A stretch of DNA of 64,000 nucleotides, from assembly GCA_036245805.1 (NCBI GenBank), contig BTRK01000001.1:38886995-38950994 (forward strand), in the 5' to 3' direction. The notes beneath the pieces were generated by a model. The model ran no database searches, was not told the DNA's origin, and saw only the letters and a list, made by a program, of their open reading frames with translations. Both the position numbers and the translations under genes were made by a program. Shown here one piece after another: positions 18,912 to 30,970 of the stretch. The stretch is from Pristionchus mayeri (taxonomy: Eukaryota; Nematoda; Chromadorea; Rhabditida; Neodiplogasteridae). Positions within the stretch are counted from its first letter, which is position 1; each line of letters opens with the position of its first letter.

Positions 18912-19578
18912 ATGGTGAGTTCTTTCAACCTTTATTTTGTCGCATTTCGCCAACCTAACTACCGCTAATAACTAAATTTAGGTGAAAAAAATACTCCTCT
19001 TTATATTTTTTCTGTCCATTCCGGATACAGGAGTAAATGCATCCAACCCTCCCACACCAGTCAAAATTAATCTTCCAGCTTTTGAGAGACGAGTACTAGG
19101 ACATCCTATCTTTCGTGATGTATGCAATTAGCATTTTGATTTAACAAATAAATTAACGATTTCAGGCAATTCATAAAATTGACAATTTATATATGCTAGA
19201 TGAAGAAAAATTACGCGATTATGAAAAGTTGTGGGCAGCTGTGAGTTTTTGAATGCCTAGCTTTGCTTATTTTTTGAATGCCTTGTTTTTGTTCCTCTTG
19301 GTTGGCCGTCTTTGAATATTCTTTCGTAGAATGTCGCAGAATGGTTTTCCATTTTCTCAATGACTTCACGAAATACTTCACGAATTTTTCGAAATACAAT
19401 CTTGATCCTGTTAATGTTGTTTAATCTTGTTTTATTTCCTTTTCAGGTGAGCTACAACCTGGAATTGTGCAAGTTCAAAGCAGAAATAGCCGGAGAAGAT
19501 CCTCTAATTTGCAAAACTCAGCCACTATCAACAAAAAAGGTTTTACGGACTATCGTGAACAGAAATCTTACAAAATAG
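18912..19578 (+). CDS. small secreted protein, four exons, unknown family
   Basis: Exons at 18912-18914, 18982-19119, 19166-19240 and 19447-19578 join in phase to give 115 residues. The first coding exon is only the ATG, with its donor GTGAGT immediately after it. Exon 2 then supplies a signal peptide (VKKILLFIFFLSIPDTGVNA) and SNPPTPVKINLPAFERRVLG. The rest is charged and helical (LDEEKLRDYEKLWAA), with two cysteines near the C-terminus (ELCKFKAE, PLICKTQ). Introns are 67, 46 and 206 nt, end in TTTAG/TTTCAG and are all phase 0. I do not recognise a family. The consistent splice signals and signal peptide are the whole case for it. Confidence 0.6.
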
Positions 19579-20470
19579 CTTTCAGAGAGCGTCACCGACT
19601 CGGGTGAAACGAGTTTCTTACATAATTAAACTCAAGGAACCCAAGTATATGAATTAACATATAAAACTGAAATTCAGCTGAAATTTATTTCAGCTGAAAT
19701 GTCTCTTAATTTTGATAAAGTATTGTAATTAATCATGATCTGTTCATTTTACATTTTACCTTATATTTATTATACATAACGTTATATTTATTATACAGTA
19801 CCGGACAAAAGTTTCGCAATTTCTCGTTGTCACCTTTCTTCAAAATTAAGATAAATTAAGAAACAAATTAAGAAATAATATTAAGAAATAATAGGAAATA
19901 ATATTCGATATAATATTATTAATATTCGAAAGAATATTCGATATAATATTCAAAATTAAGAAATAAAATTCGATAATAAAAAAAGTTCGGCGGCTGCTGA
20001 CAATAAAATAATCCCATAATTGTATAGTAATTCTGAAAGCATTATAAATTGCACTGTGGTGTGAAATCACCACATTTACTTGATTTCAGTCGATTTCAAA
20101 CGAAAAATGTTTTTCGATAGTACCAATTTTGCAATGTTCCGTGTCAAAAATCCGAACCTAGAAATGCGCACAGAAGCTTATATACGTTTAAATTATTTAC
20201 GTAGATGTATTCTTTACTTCATGCAGAATGCGCATCTTCACGAAAATCCACACGTTCAGGTGCCCAAATTTGAGCAAAATCGAGAAATCGAAAACCGATA
20301 TTTTTTGAGCGATTCAAACACGGATTTTTCGATGATTATTCACATTTTCCAATCTTGAAACTTATTTTTTCGTCATCTCTGCTTCGAAATAGTGAAAATG
20401 GAGACGATAGAAACGAAAAACCTGAAATTCATTTTCAGATATTTGGGAAACCCCTCGCATTCGCCTTATT
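19579..20470. other. AT-rich intergenic, nothing recognised
   Basis: Includes a low-complexity ATTAAGAAATAATATTCG-like stretch (19840-19980). CAGTACCGGACAAAAG at 19796 resembles a Tc1-type terminal repeat but has no partner nearby. Confidence 0.4.
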
Positions 20471-20479
20471 TTGCGCCGA

Positions 20480-20895
20480 AATTTGCATTCAGGGGTAACT
20501 TTTCCCGAGGAATTTAATGAACATACATAAAAGTACGCCTCGCATGTAACATTTTTACGACGACCAATTTGATAATTGAAATGTCGATAAGTGTTTTTCC
20601 CAGATGAGGTAGCGTTTCACTTCTAACAGTAAAAATGCTTATCTCGTCGAGCTCTTTCAGAATTACTATACATTTATGGGTTTTGGATGAGCCGTTCGAA
20701 AGATAGAACAACCAACCACCCAACTTCAGCGCATCACACGAAATGATGGGTCAGAGATACGGCTTTCTAAGGTTGATTTTCGAACTCTACGTGAAAAGTT
20801 AACCCTAGCGAGATCTTAAAATCAGTACTTTATTTTTCGCTGTACGGACTATAGGTGAAATTGCTCGGTTCTCTCAGATAGTCACTCATAAGTTA
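20480..20895. repeat. half copy of the 27-28 kb foldback family
   Basis: Shares with the right arm of the 27.0-28.1 kb foldback the segments AATGCTTATCTCGTCGAGCT, GGATGAGCCGTTC, AGAGATACGGCTTT, GATTTTCGAACTCTACG and the terminal CTCTCAGATAGTCACTC. Only one arm is present. It also contains GTTCGAAAGATAGAACAACC, a near match to the insertion site of the element at 22.0-23.2 kb. Confidence 0.75.
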
Positions 20896-21559
20896 TTAAA
20901 ATTTGGTTATGGTGAATCCAGTGAGTTTTGATGAGCCACAAAACTGTCTTCTCTTATTTCAGAGTCAAATTTGCTGATACTCCTTCTATAATAGTAGTGG
21001 TTAGAAGGAAATCACTCTTCTGCGAGAATAAGCAACAGTTGGGGGAGGGTCTCGACCGTGCTTCCGAAACGTGTGAATTGTGATATTATGACGATTCAAT
21101 GCGAATTCTTGTTTATTCAACGCTGGAAAAAATCACCCGAATGATTAAAGGAAGAATTGATGTCAATAGAGGAAGGAATGGAAGAGTGGCAGGTAGAAGA
21201 TAGAAGTAGACAAGAAGGAAGAGGTGAGAGATTACGATGGATGAATACAATCATCAATCACAACTACTCATTTGGCATAGCATACATATATAATCGTAGA
21301 TAGATATTGCAAGGTAATATAGGGACCACCATCACAGTGAAAAAATGCAATTTCCTTTACATAAATGTAGAGCAAGTAATTCTTAACAGCCGCCCAATCT
21401 GATTTAAATAACGTTCAGTAAACCACCAATGCAAACTTTTCTGTGAAAATTGGAACTATCATCCAGTGCCCGCGCCTACTATAGCTCGCGGAACGTTATT
21501 ATTTGCGGAACGCTAAAATATTTGGGACATAAATCGCTCCCTTGATTGCAGCCGTGACG
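20896..21559. other. intergenic, nothing recognised
   Basis: No gene or clear repeat, apart from one isolated GGGACCACCA near 21323. Confidence 0.4.
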
Positions 21560-21791
21560 AGCCGCGAATTTTCTAAGTTTCCATCGATTGTGGGCCACTT
21601 TGACCATAACATATCTAAGAATTGGAGCTTTTTTCCAACGCCCGCGTTTGTTTCATGATCTTAAAGATCCAAACATTGTGCGCGCTTTGTCTGTGAATAA
21701 CAATTGCGGGCATTGGAGAAAAGGTCCAATTTTTGGATATGTAATGGTCGTATCAACCCATTATAGATTTAAACTTAGAAAATGCGCGGCT
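21560..21791. repeat. long inverted repeat of about 230 bp
   Basis: AGCCGCGAATTTTCTAAGTTT at the left pairs with its near complement at the right. CATAACATATC/GATATGTAATG and AACGCCCGC/GCGGGCATT also pair towards the centre. No target duplication was found. Confidence 0.6.
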
Positions 21792-22008
21792 CCCCATAAA
21801 CACGCGCGCTAGAGCTCTTTTTAGGTCCGCGTCTCCCATTTTGAGGAAACATGATTTTATAAATTACGTATCTCAGAAAATATAAAATTTTTGTAGGTTT
21901 CTCCTGAACAAAAATCGTTTATACACCTTAGTAGAATACAATGGAATCATTTTTGAGCCAGCTGCGTGCAATTAGTGAAATGCTTGGTGGCCCCTAGTTC
22001 GAAAGATA

Positions 22009-23167
22009 TAGGGGTGTCCCATAAGTTCGTATATTTTTTTTCTGATTTTTTTAACACGAAGCGTCAGTTATTGAAACTAATCACCACTCTTATCTATTAT
22101 TGCTCGACCTGAAATATATTTTGCGGAGGTTATTTCTTTATCTGATTACCCAGTCATGACGAAATAATGAAAAATGTGCGTTTTTTGGTTTTGAAATTTT
22201 ATAATTTTATTTCCATTTAAGTTGCACTCAAGATTCTGGTGGTGTGTATATGATGTGACCCAGCAATACATGCGATACGGAATAGGATATGTTTATGTGA
22301 GGATACTGAATAGCAAGTGATACAGATGTGGATATAACACGCGAGGTCGATACGGATATGGGTAGGACAAGCGGGGTCGATACATGCAGCAGAAAAGGGG
22401 AAGGGAATCAGGAGTGAAGCGACCGGTCGCTTCTCATCTCTCGGGTCTCTCTGGCCGCCGATCGTTCATCTCGCGGCTCCCCTGTGCTGGCTCCGCCTAC
22501 CTGAATCACACGCGGTTAGAGATAGGATGGGATGGAGATAGACATCATACATCTCCGATTCATGACATTGCAACACTCTGGTTTATTGTGAATTGGAGGC
22601 AGCAATCATGCTTTCGATTGAGCCATTAAAATTGCATCTTCCTGCATTACCCGAAGGAAAACACCAAAAGTTGCCTTTTTTTATCTTTGCCGAGTGAGGG
22701 TCATTTTCAGAATTTTTAAAATTTTCACAGTTGCTTGCTAATCAATCGCTCTCTTTTTACAATGTAAATTGGTTTATTAATTGTACTTTGGAACCTTTGT
22801 TTGTATAAAAATCGATGAAAATTTTACAAAAACGCTGAAAATCGCGATTTTCGCAATAAAGATACAGCGCGATTTTGGAAGGCCGGGATAGTGTCCAGTA
22901 AGTTACTTGGCAACTACAAAGTAACTAGGCATTATCACATGAGTTATGTCTCTTCATAGGAAGGAATTTCACGTTTGGCCATTTTTTGACACACAACTTC
23001 GGAATTGCACCATTCTTGTAATCTTCAAAATTCCTTATCTATATACCTAGGAAATTGAAGAGCACCGAATACCCAACTCAATGCTGTGTACTATTAGCCG
23101 TTAAGATTCATCGCTTCGAAGAAAAAAATTTTCAAACAAAATTATACGAACTTATGGGACACCCCTA
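22009..23167. mobile_element. TA-flanked non-autonomous element, 1.16 kb (Tc1/mariner-like ends)
   Basis: Terminal inverted repeats of about 25 bp begin TAGGGGTGTCCCATAAGTTC on both sides and are flanked by TA (22007-22008, 23168-23169). Similarity continues inward more weakly (CACGAAGCG / CGCTTCGAA). The 1159-bp body has no transposase. The right flank carries foldback-family arm sequence, and the flanking GTTCGAAAGATA matches that arm family at 20.69 kb, consistent with insertion at TA. Confidence 0.8.
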
Positions 23168-23189
23168 TAGAAAAACCGACTATACAAAA

Positions 23190-23365
23190 CTTACTAACCG
23201 ACTTCAGCGCATCACACGAAATGATGGGTCAGAGATACGGCTTTTTAAGGTTGATTTTCGAACTCTACGTGCAAAGTTAACCCTCGGGAGATCTTAAAAT
23301 CAATATTTTATTTTTCGCTGTACGGCTTACAAGTGAAAATGCTTGGTTATGTGAGATATTCACTC
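23190..23365. repeat. fragment of foldback-family arm
   Basis: CTTCAGCGCATCACACGAAA to GATCTTAAAATCA nearly duplicates 20725-20825; it is the continuation of the arm beyond the 22.0-23.2 kb insertion. Confidence 0.75.
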
Positions 23366-23752
23366 GTATACATGTGCATTTAGGAATGGATTTTCCCACC
23401 CGTTCAAGAACTGAATTTTTTAAAATCATCATTTTGAGATTCAGACGCCGAAATCAACACTTTTCGAGGTCTTGTTTCCTGCGCACGTTTGAAACCGAAT
23501 TTGTTGTGCTTATCTGAACAATCTACTCTTATCCTATTGCTGGTTGACTGTGAAGAACAAGTTGGCAACAACTTTTAGCAAATCAGCATCCAATCGAAAA
23601 TGTAAAAAAGTGACCGTTTTCCGATATTTAGTTTTGAAATTTGCCAACTTCTTACGATGAAGCGTAGAATCAAAACAACCCTTTCGAAGTAATCTACACT
23701 CACGACCCTGCCATATAGTTTTCGGAAATTCGTGAGGGTTCAAACACACCCC

Positions 23753-23771
23753 CATATATATATATATATAT

Positions 23772-23818
<47 letters not shown>
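23753..23818. repeat. TA microsatellite
   Basis: An almost uninterrupted run of TA dinucleotides, broken once by a C near 23774. Confidence 0.97.
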
Positions 23819-23820
<2 letters not shown>

Positions 23821-23979
23821 CGTCGTAACAATTTTTCTTCTGGAATTTTCGGACCAAAAACCAAAGTATGACAAGGATATATGTCCTTCTGGACTGGGCA
23901 CTGCGAAGTAGCAAAGAGATCACTCGACTCCCTGAGAAAACAAACTTCCTCAAAAAGAAACATGCCATTGGCGGCTGAA

Positions 23980-24193
23980 ATGGGTGGCTGAAATGGATCA
24001 CGGTTAACCGTCTTGTTAACTCTCTCACGCGGGTCATCCGTGAGGGGAGGAGGGAGAGAGAGACGAGAGAGTCTCTCTCTCTCCACAGTGAATAGAGAGA
24101 GTAGGACTGCCAGAGGGGACGGTTAACCGTCCATCCGTCTCTGATCTGCCGAGGCTCTCTAATTAGCGACCCGTTGATCCATTTCAGCCACCC
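23980..24193. mobile_element. small terminal-inverted-repeat element (about 215 bp)
   Basis: GGGTGGCTGAAATGGATCA at the left is exactly complementary to TGATCCATTTCAGCCACCC at the right. GGTTAACCGTC motifs occur inside near both ends, and a GAGA/TCTC hairpin lies in the middle. No clear target duplication was seen. Confidence 0.75.
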
Positions 24194-25157
24194 TACAAGC
24201 CACGGGAGAGCCGACCACCCAGAAGCATACCGTGCTATGGTCGCCGTCGGGGACTCGCTGATCCTTCGATTTTTATGGTAGAACCTTTCACGCTGGAGCG
24301 GATCAAGAGATACATCAGCCGCCTGGTTACGACTCCCGTTCCAAAGAAGAAAAATGCGGCTGTTCGTGGGAAGAGGTAATCAGATATGCAGTGGGAGGAA
24401 GAGGATGAGGAACCTGAGTGTGCGATTGTGGAGAAGAACGAATTCGGAAAGTGGGAAGTAGAGCCACAATGTGTCGAAGAGTGAAAGGAAGTTTACGCAG
24501 ATATTTTGAGCGCATACATGAAGTAGACTAAAAATGCGTATTTTAAGAAGTCATCTCATTTCTCACACATTTCAGAATTCGTAGACATACTATATCTTAA
24601 AATAGCCAATTTCAAAAGTTTATATAAAATAGCTAATTTAAATAATCTCGTCGAGAGCTTTCAGAATTACTATACATGTATGGGGTTAGGAGCAGCCGTT
24701 CACTGTTTTCAAACACCGACCTCACCGTTGAGGCGCGCTTCAGGGAATCAGGGGTCAACGATACGGCTCTCTAAAGTCGATTTTCGAACTAAACGTGAAA
24801 ATGTACCAATTGGGACCTCTTAGAAACTCAAAAAATCGTAATACGGACACTACATGACATTTCCCAATTCCCTCACATATCCAGTTCGATCGGTGCAGCA
24901 ACTTGACAAAGAATGATTCCAGGCACTATTTAGAGCAGAGGGAGCTTTGTGTATTTTTAGTTGATTCTAGTGAAAATGTTGAAGTGAAGTGTTGAAGTGT
25001 CTTAGTGTTGTTCATTTTCGGTGTCCTCTTCAAATTTCAAATTATGGCTCAATGCATAATCACATTGCCGCTTACTTGGATTATCAATATTTCTAGAACA
25101 TAAACAAATCACATTTAAACAAATCTCATTTATTTATTTATTTTAAATCTCCATCAT
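24194..25157. other. intergenic with one foldback-arm fragment
   Basis: About 24645-24830 repeats diverged pieces of the 27-kb foldback arm (CTCGTCGAGAGCTTTCAGAA, GATACGGCTCT, TCGATTTTCGAACT). The rest holds no recognised feature. Confidence 0.5.
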
Positions 25158-26680
25158 CTACTGCTGGTTCACACCCGACGATTGTGGGCCGCTTCCGCTG
25201 CCATTGTCTGTCTGCTGGTTGACAACCGACGATTGTGGGCCGCTTCCGCTGCCATTGTCTGTCTGCTGGTTGACACCCGACGATTGTGGGCCGCTTCCGC
25301 TTCCATTGCCTCCATCATCTGTCTGCTGGTTGACACCCGACGATTGTGGGCCGCTTCCGCTGCCATTGTCTGTCTGCTGGTTCACACCCGACGATTGTGG
25401 GCCGCTTCCGCTGCCGTTGTCTGTCTGCTGGTTGACACCGGACGAGTGTGGGCCGCTTCCGCTGCCATTGCCTCCATCATCTGTCTGCTGGTTGACACCC
25501 GACGATTGTGGGCCGATTCCGCTGCCATTGTCTGTCTGCTGGTTCACACCCGACGATTGTGGGCCGCTTCCTCTGCCATTGTCTGTCTGCTTGTTGACAT
25601 CTGACGATTGTGGGCCGCCTCCGCTGCCATTGTATTTTTCTTCCAACTTTGTATCGACCGCCTTCTGAAAAAAAATTTTAATAAAATTTTCTGAAATTTT
25701 AAAAATTCGATTATTACGAAAATTCGATTAGTTTTATTTTTTTACATCCTTGCATTATTTCCTACAGCAGTTTGTTGGAATTTTTTTTCACATTTTTTCG
25801 GGATTTTCGTTTTCTTTTTCATAAAGCAGACGGTGAACTTTGCTAATAGCAGAATAATAACGTAAATGAAATGACTAAATGATCATAACCGGGCGCAACC
25901 TGGTTACGCACGATTTCTTTTTCACGATTTCAATTTCATTTGTTGTGAATCTCACATATTTCTAGTATTATTTCATTTTGAATGTTTCATATAAGACAAT
26001 CCATATATCGTATTATTGAAGGTCACCGTGGAGGCCACCACGTGGAAGTCACTGACTATGTTTATGAACTAACTTCTCGTAACTATGCTTACGAAAAAAA
26101 TTCATTTTAATTAATTATTAAGATTTTCTTTTTGCAAAATTTCGAATTTTCGAAGATTTTAGAGTTTCGAATTTCGAATTTCGAATTTCGAGTTTGAATT
26201 TCGATTTAAATTTCGATTTTAGAGTTTAAATTTCGACAAAAAATTTCGACTAGTTTAAATTTCGACGACAAATTCGACTTTCAAAAATTTTTTTCAACAC
26301 TTTAAATTTGTATTTTATAACTTTAAAGATATACTCACCGCTGCGTCATCCAGCTCTTCTTTTGTCATTGCGTTTGTTTCTATCGCAAGTTTTCCATTTT
26401 CATCAACATACATTTTTATATAAGGCTGCAAGGGATAACAGAGTCATCGTCAATACTGAATTATAACCGCACGATTGAAATAGATCAACCTCACAAAGTA
26501 AAATTCACAAGGTTGTCAGGTAAAATTCCAAATAGCTGAGCCTGATCCAGATCACATCGCTAGTGCAGAATAACAACTCACCTCATAATCCAGCTTTATC
26601 GGTCCGTATCTCCGATTTTCGTTTATCGGTTTTGCGGATATAAGAAAAACAAGAATAAGACTTGAAAATATAATTTTCAT
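25158..26680 (-). CDS. secreted tandem-repeat protein, three exons
   Basis: Minus-strand exons 26680-26582, 26425-26339 and 25664-25158 join in phase 0 to give about 230 residues. Exon 1 is a signal peptide (MKIIFSSLILVFLISA) plus KPINENRRYGPIKLDYE. Exon 2 is acidic (YVDENGKLAIETNAMTKEEL). Exon 3 starts KAVDTKLEEKYN and then has nine repeats of a 17-residue unit, consensus NGSGSGPQSSGVNQQTD, sometimes extended by DGG. Donors are GTGAG and acceptors TTGCAG/TTTCAG. The repeats are low-complexity, glutamine/asparagine/serine/glycine-rich and uncharged apart from Asp, so an extracellular matrix, cuticle or seminal-type role is conceivable, but no family is recognised. Confidence 0.72.
25165..25640. 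repeat. 51-bp coding tandem repeat, nine units
   Basis: Units share GACGATTGTGGGCCGCTTCC on the plus strand and differ by few substitutions. Two units carry an added 9-bp block (CCTCCATCA-type), keeping the frame. Near identity of units implies recent expansion or homogenisation. Confidence 0.95.
26140..26285. repeat. TTCGAA-rich simple repeat inside an intron
   Basis: Many overlapping copies of TTTCGAATTTCGAA and variants lie in intron 2 of the minus-strand repeat gene. No function is suggested. Confidence 0.8.
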
Positions 26681-27009
26681 TTTGAAACACATTATGAAAG
26701 CGAAGTATCACGTTTTTATAGTTTTCCAAAATATAATTTCATAATAATTAAATTTCAATATATTAATCATAATAAATATTCGCCATGTAATTACACTATT
26801 TTATTTCTTAAAGAATTAGTGTCAGCAAAGTTCAACTTTTTCCGTTGTCATAACTATGATTCTGAAAATTTCACATTCATATCTCTATTTTGAACCGAGT
26901 TATCATGTCTTGGCAGAATGCTCAGGATGCATAGGGCAGGGAAGTGCGGGCATTCAAATATCTTGAAGATCTATCAAAAATATTTTGTGTGAATCGAGCC
27001 CGCAACCTC

Positions 27010-28138
27010 CCTATGAGTGACTATCTGAGAGAATTGAGCAATTCTACATATGAACCGCAAAGCAAAAAAATGAAATTTCAAATAAAAATTGCCCTAGGTG
27101 TAACTTTTCACGTAGACTTCGAAAATCGACCTTAGAAAGCCGTATCTCTCACCCCTCATTTGTTGTTCCGCGATGAACTTTTTGTAATTTTTGAAAGGCT
27201 CATCCAAACCCCGTACATGTATAGTAATTCTGAAAGAGCTCGACGAGATAAGCATTTTTGCTGTTGGAAGTGTACGGTTAGCTCATCTAGGAAAAAAGTT
27301 AAGGCAGTATGAAATATTAAAATTTGTATTGTGAAAATAGTTTTTCGGGGGGTGCATTTTTAAGCATGTTCATTCGATTCCCCGTGAAAAGTTACCCCAG
27401 GACCAAATTGGACCACCGATACTTTTGGAGGAGGACTGTTCCACCAATTTTCACACATGTCGAGGCATGCTACAATATGGCTACAGGCAAAGCATCAAGT
27501 GGTCTCTGCCTGTTGAGTTTGCTACGTGCAAATTTGAGAAAATGTGAAGTGAAAAAAAATGGTTTGTTGGCATGTTTATTAAAGAGAATACTCTCTAATT
27601 CCGCATAAAAAGTTGAAGTGCAGTATTGGTAACATTTCATAATAGCTAAAAGTTTAAAATCGCAAAGGTGCGAAATTTCAGAAATTCAGTGATTCATCAT
27701 ACTTCCTTTTTTCCGCATTTCGGGAAAAATCATTGGTTCGCCAATTTATTGCTGAAAATTTGGTCCTAGTGGTAACTTTTCACGGGGAATCGAATGAACA
27801 TACTTAAAAATGCACCCCGGAAAAACTGTTTTCACAATACAAATTTTAATATTTCAAACTGCCTCAACTTTTTTCCAAGATGAGCTAGCCGTACACTTCA
27901 AACAGCAAAAATGCTTATCTCGTCGAGCTCTTTCAGAATTACTATACGTACGGGGTTGGATGAGCCGTTCAAAAATTACAAAAAGTTCAGCGCGGAACAA
28001 CAAATGAGGGGTGAGAGATACGGCTTTTTAAGATAGATTTTCGAACTCTACGGGAAAAGTTAAATGCAGGGCAATTTTTATATGAAATTTCATTTTTGCT
28101 GTACGGCCTGAGGTAAGTCCTCTCAGATAGTCACTCCT
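27010..28138. mobile_element. 1.1-kb foldback element
   Basis: Arms of about 400 bp are reverse complements around a centre near 27575. Ends read GAGTGACTATCTGAGAG and its complement. Arm landmarks include AGAGATACGGCTTT, CTCGTCGAGCTCTTTCAGAA and TTTTCACGGGGAATCGAATG. Fragments of the same arms lie at 20.5, 23.2 and 24.7 kb, so this is a dispersed family and this is its most complete local copy. Confidence 0.88.
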
Positions 28139-28174
28139 ATAACATGGCGGCTACTCTACCACTGACATGGAACC

Positions 28175-28465
28175 GACCGGAACTCACATATCCCAAAATT
28201 CATGAAATATTCACAGAAAATTCAGCGCAAAATTCTGACCAGGAAATCGCTTTCAAAACTTCCCATATATTATTTTGAAATTTTGATTTTATGGGGGAAA
28301 TGGGATTTTCAGTGCAAAAACGCAAAAAAATGCATATTTTTGACCCTGCAAAAATATTCATAATATTATATGGGAAGTTTTGAAAGTAATTTCCTGGTCA
28401 GAATTTCGCGCTGAATTTTCTGTGAATATTTCATGAATTTTGTGATATGTGAGTTCCGGTCGTAT
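28175..28465. mobile_element. 290-bp inverted-repeat element
   Basis: GACCGGAACTCACATATCCC at the left pairs with GGGATATGTGAGTTCCGGTC-like sequence at the right, and pairing continues for about 95 bp per arm (TCCTGGTCAGAATT, TATATGGGAAGTTTT). No coding capacity. Confidence 0.8.
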
Positions 28466-29090
28466 CCATGAGAGCTAAGCAACCGATGGTTGTACCCTCC
28501 TAGATCGCGCTATGATCTTTGGAGTGTGGGCTACGTCATGGTTATGAAAGCGTCAAAGTTTAACTTTGACAGTCAATCTTTAACAATTTTCTTTTTGCTG
28601 CATAACCAGTCCATTTAAGGCCTAATCGCTTAACTTTTTAAATCGCGTTATATTCTGAGCAACCCCCGCTTGGGGAACATATCCGAAATTCAGTAGTCGT
28701 ATCAGAATAACAGTGGACACATTCATGCTTGAGCTAGCTTTATGACATTGACATTAGCTTACACATATCACGTTTGCATATGTGAATTTCCTTCCCTAAA
28801 ATCGTTCCTCTAACTGTTGAACCTCTTTTAAGGAGTAAATAGCTATATTTTCCCTTTCGTATTAATGCTTCCCAGTTGCTTATTGCAGCTGTGCAACCCC
28901 AACTGTGACAGCGGGAAATTCTAGAAAATTACTGCTACTCTATTTCTACTTATACAAATAAATACAAAAACAAATAGTTTATTCCATCCATAAATGTACT
29001 TTAGATAGGAGAAATTCTTTGAAGATGTTGATGGAAGGTAAGTCGCTCCTTGGCGACGTGTGTATGGGATAGTGTTGGCAATTCGATAAT
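28466..29090. other. intergenic with SINE-like scrap
   Basis: CGCGCTATGATCTTTGGAG at about 28505 repeats part of the tRNA-like repeat at 37.8 kb. Nothing else was recognised. Confidence 0.35.
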
Positions 29091-29094
29091 AACG

Positions 29095-29345
29095 GGCCTG
29101 CTAAAACACGCCTCGCAATAGCGGGCCCGTGACCTCTGAGGGAGAGGTAGCGGGCCCGCTACATATCGCTACATATCGCTACGTATCACGCCACTACTCT
29201 GCCTCTCTCCCTCGCCTCCTCCCGCTCTCTCTGGCCCGGTGAGGATAGAGCGCGCGGCTAAGAGAGCCCTGTCCGCACAGGAAATCTAACGTAACGATAA
29301 GTAACGATAGGTAGCGGGCCCGCTACCTCTCCCTCGATTGTTACG
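29095..29345. repeat. inverted-repeat element rich in GCGGGCCCGC palindromes
   Basis: GAGGGAGAGGTAGCGGGCCC (from 29138) pairs with its complement ending near 29335. Each arm also contains the self-complementary GTAGCGGGCCCGCTAC. Short ATATCGCTAC repeats lie between. Much more GC-rich than its surroundings. Confidence 0.7.
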
Positions 29346-29521
29346 GCCCGCAATATCGCAATCGTTTAGCCTACCCTAGTATGGGAGAGGGGTCGAGGCA
29401 GTAGGGGTGGAATTATAACGTATACGTGAGGGGGGAAGGTCTTTCTGTGCCAGAGAGTGAACAAGTGAACGAAAACTATCATATGTGGAAGTGAGGATAC
29501 AATATCACATTGGAAAATATG

Positions 29522-29800
29522 TCAAATAGAAATAATCTTGCTTACAACAGTTGAATGAGTGGTCTTAATTAGGTAGGGAATCGATAACCGGAAGGAGTGC
29601 GATGATAGTAGGTTGTGCGAGACCGGTGAATCACGAAATATAAATGAAGAGTTTAATTTATAATGCCCATGAACACAGTTGTGAAGAAATAGCAGGTCGG
29701 TGATGATCCTTTTGCGCTCTAAAGTAGCAAGTCCGAGATATTTAATTCTATCATAAGAGAGGAATCGGGAAATAATCAAGAACTCTGAAGCATGCCGGGA
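29522..29800 (-). pseudogene. CR1/Jockey-like LINE, reverse-transcriptase C-terminal fragment
   Basis: A minus-strand frame with YDRIKYLGLATLERKRIITD, FLHNCVHGHY and a Phe/Ser-rich tail ending near IPYLIKTTHS. This is the usual C-terminal end of CR1/Jockey-type LINE proteins (YeeRlkxLgLxsLexRR, then K-Y-x-H-G). No catalytic core is present nearby. Confidence 0.6.
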
Positions 29801-30680
29801 CGTAGGAATTCATGATTTTTAAATTGGCTGAAAATGTGAGTATAAGTACTTCTAAAGGTAAATTTTTTGACGTGACGTGCTTCCGAAGTGGACGGAGTCT
29901 AGATTTTTTCGGAAAAAGTCGATCTTTGTCTCGATTTTTCGGCATTTTCCGATAAAGATACGACAGACGGATGACGGAGGAGTGTACGAGGAACATTTTT
30001 CTTTCTTTGGATGTCTCGAAAACCCAAAATTAACATCCAGGGTCCAACTTTTGCGAAGATTTTGAAACATTTGAAAATAACAAAAAGTTCTGGTTAGCAG
30101 TATCCGCGATTTATTAGCCCTCCTGAGTACTTTCATTTGATATATATACCATTGGAATCGTGTCATGCGTTGTAATGTTGCACTCGTTTAAGCAAAATCG
30201 GTCATAGGGGTCGGGTATAGACTTCATTTTTACTGTATGCAAACTATCTTTATTTGCATCGAAATTGAATGAATACATCACAGAAACGAAGTAGAGTGGT
30301 AGAATGCTCATAAAAGAAATACGACGCAAAATGATACAGAGGAGATCAGCCCCCATGCCGATCTCATGTACCTACAAGTTCGGATATCGACCCCAATGCC
30401 GATATCCTAAAATGACTGTGATACAACTATAATGTGATTCAAGACGACGGAATAAGGGAGTACGGTAGTTCGACAATGAAGTATCGCAAGTGGCAGTGAA
30501 CCGTGTCGATACTGTACTCGATCGATCGATAGTGCACGTGTCACAAAGAAGGAAGATGCTGACAAAGCGAGCGAGACTAATGACATTCAAATGCGGGCCC
30601 GGATGCGAGTTGTTGACTTGTGTACGTGCGAATGCAAAGGGAGAAATGCAAATTGACACGTGATGTAACAAAGAGAGAAC
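29801..30680. other. intergenic, nothing recognised
   Basis: Only short frames, with no motif or repeat structure that I can support. Confidence 0.35.
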
Positions 30681-30689
30681 AAGTGAACG

Positions 30690-30970
30690 AACAAGAGGGA
30701 AGGAATCTCAGATTGAAAGAGATCAAAGATGAGAATTAGGGCGTTGTGATCGGAGAAGAGCCCATGAGGGCTGCATGAAAGAGAATGAAAGTTCACGAGA
30801 ATCTGAAAGACCGAAAGAGGACTCTGAGAAGGGACGGGAAGACGTGAAATCCCTCTTCTTAGCCATCGCTCTGATGTGCAAGTAGGATGATGTGAGGTGA
30901 ACAAGTGCAGGTCCGAATGGAAAGCAGAGCAGAGATTCGGGCCCATGGATTTTTTAACATCAACCTCAAG
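30690..30970 (-). pseudogene. LINE endonuclease-end fragment (weak)
   Basis: A minus-strand frame has PLSVFQILVNFHSL followed by PHGLFSDHNALILIFDL. The SDHNAL motif resembles the final SDH motif of APE-type LINE endonucleases. No other endonuclease motif is present, so this is a tentative call. Confidence 0.35.

Noticed and set aside
25158..25640. CRISPR-like array
   Set aside because: The regular repeats are directly adjacent and coding, with no unique spacers.
25182..25668. Long plus-strand frames over the 51-bp repeat
   Set aside because: They are the antisense of the repeat. The minus-strand frame joins to two upstream exons with signal peptide and good splice sites.
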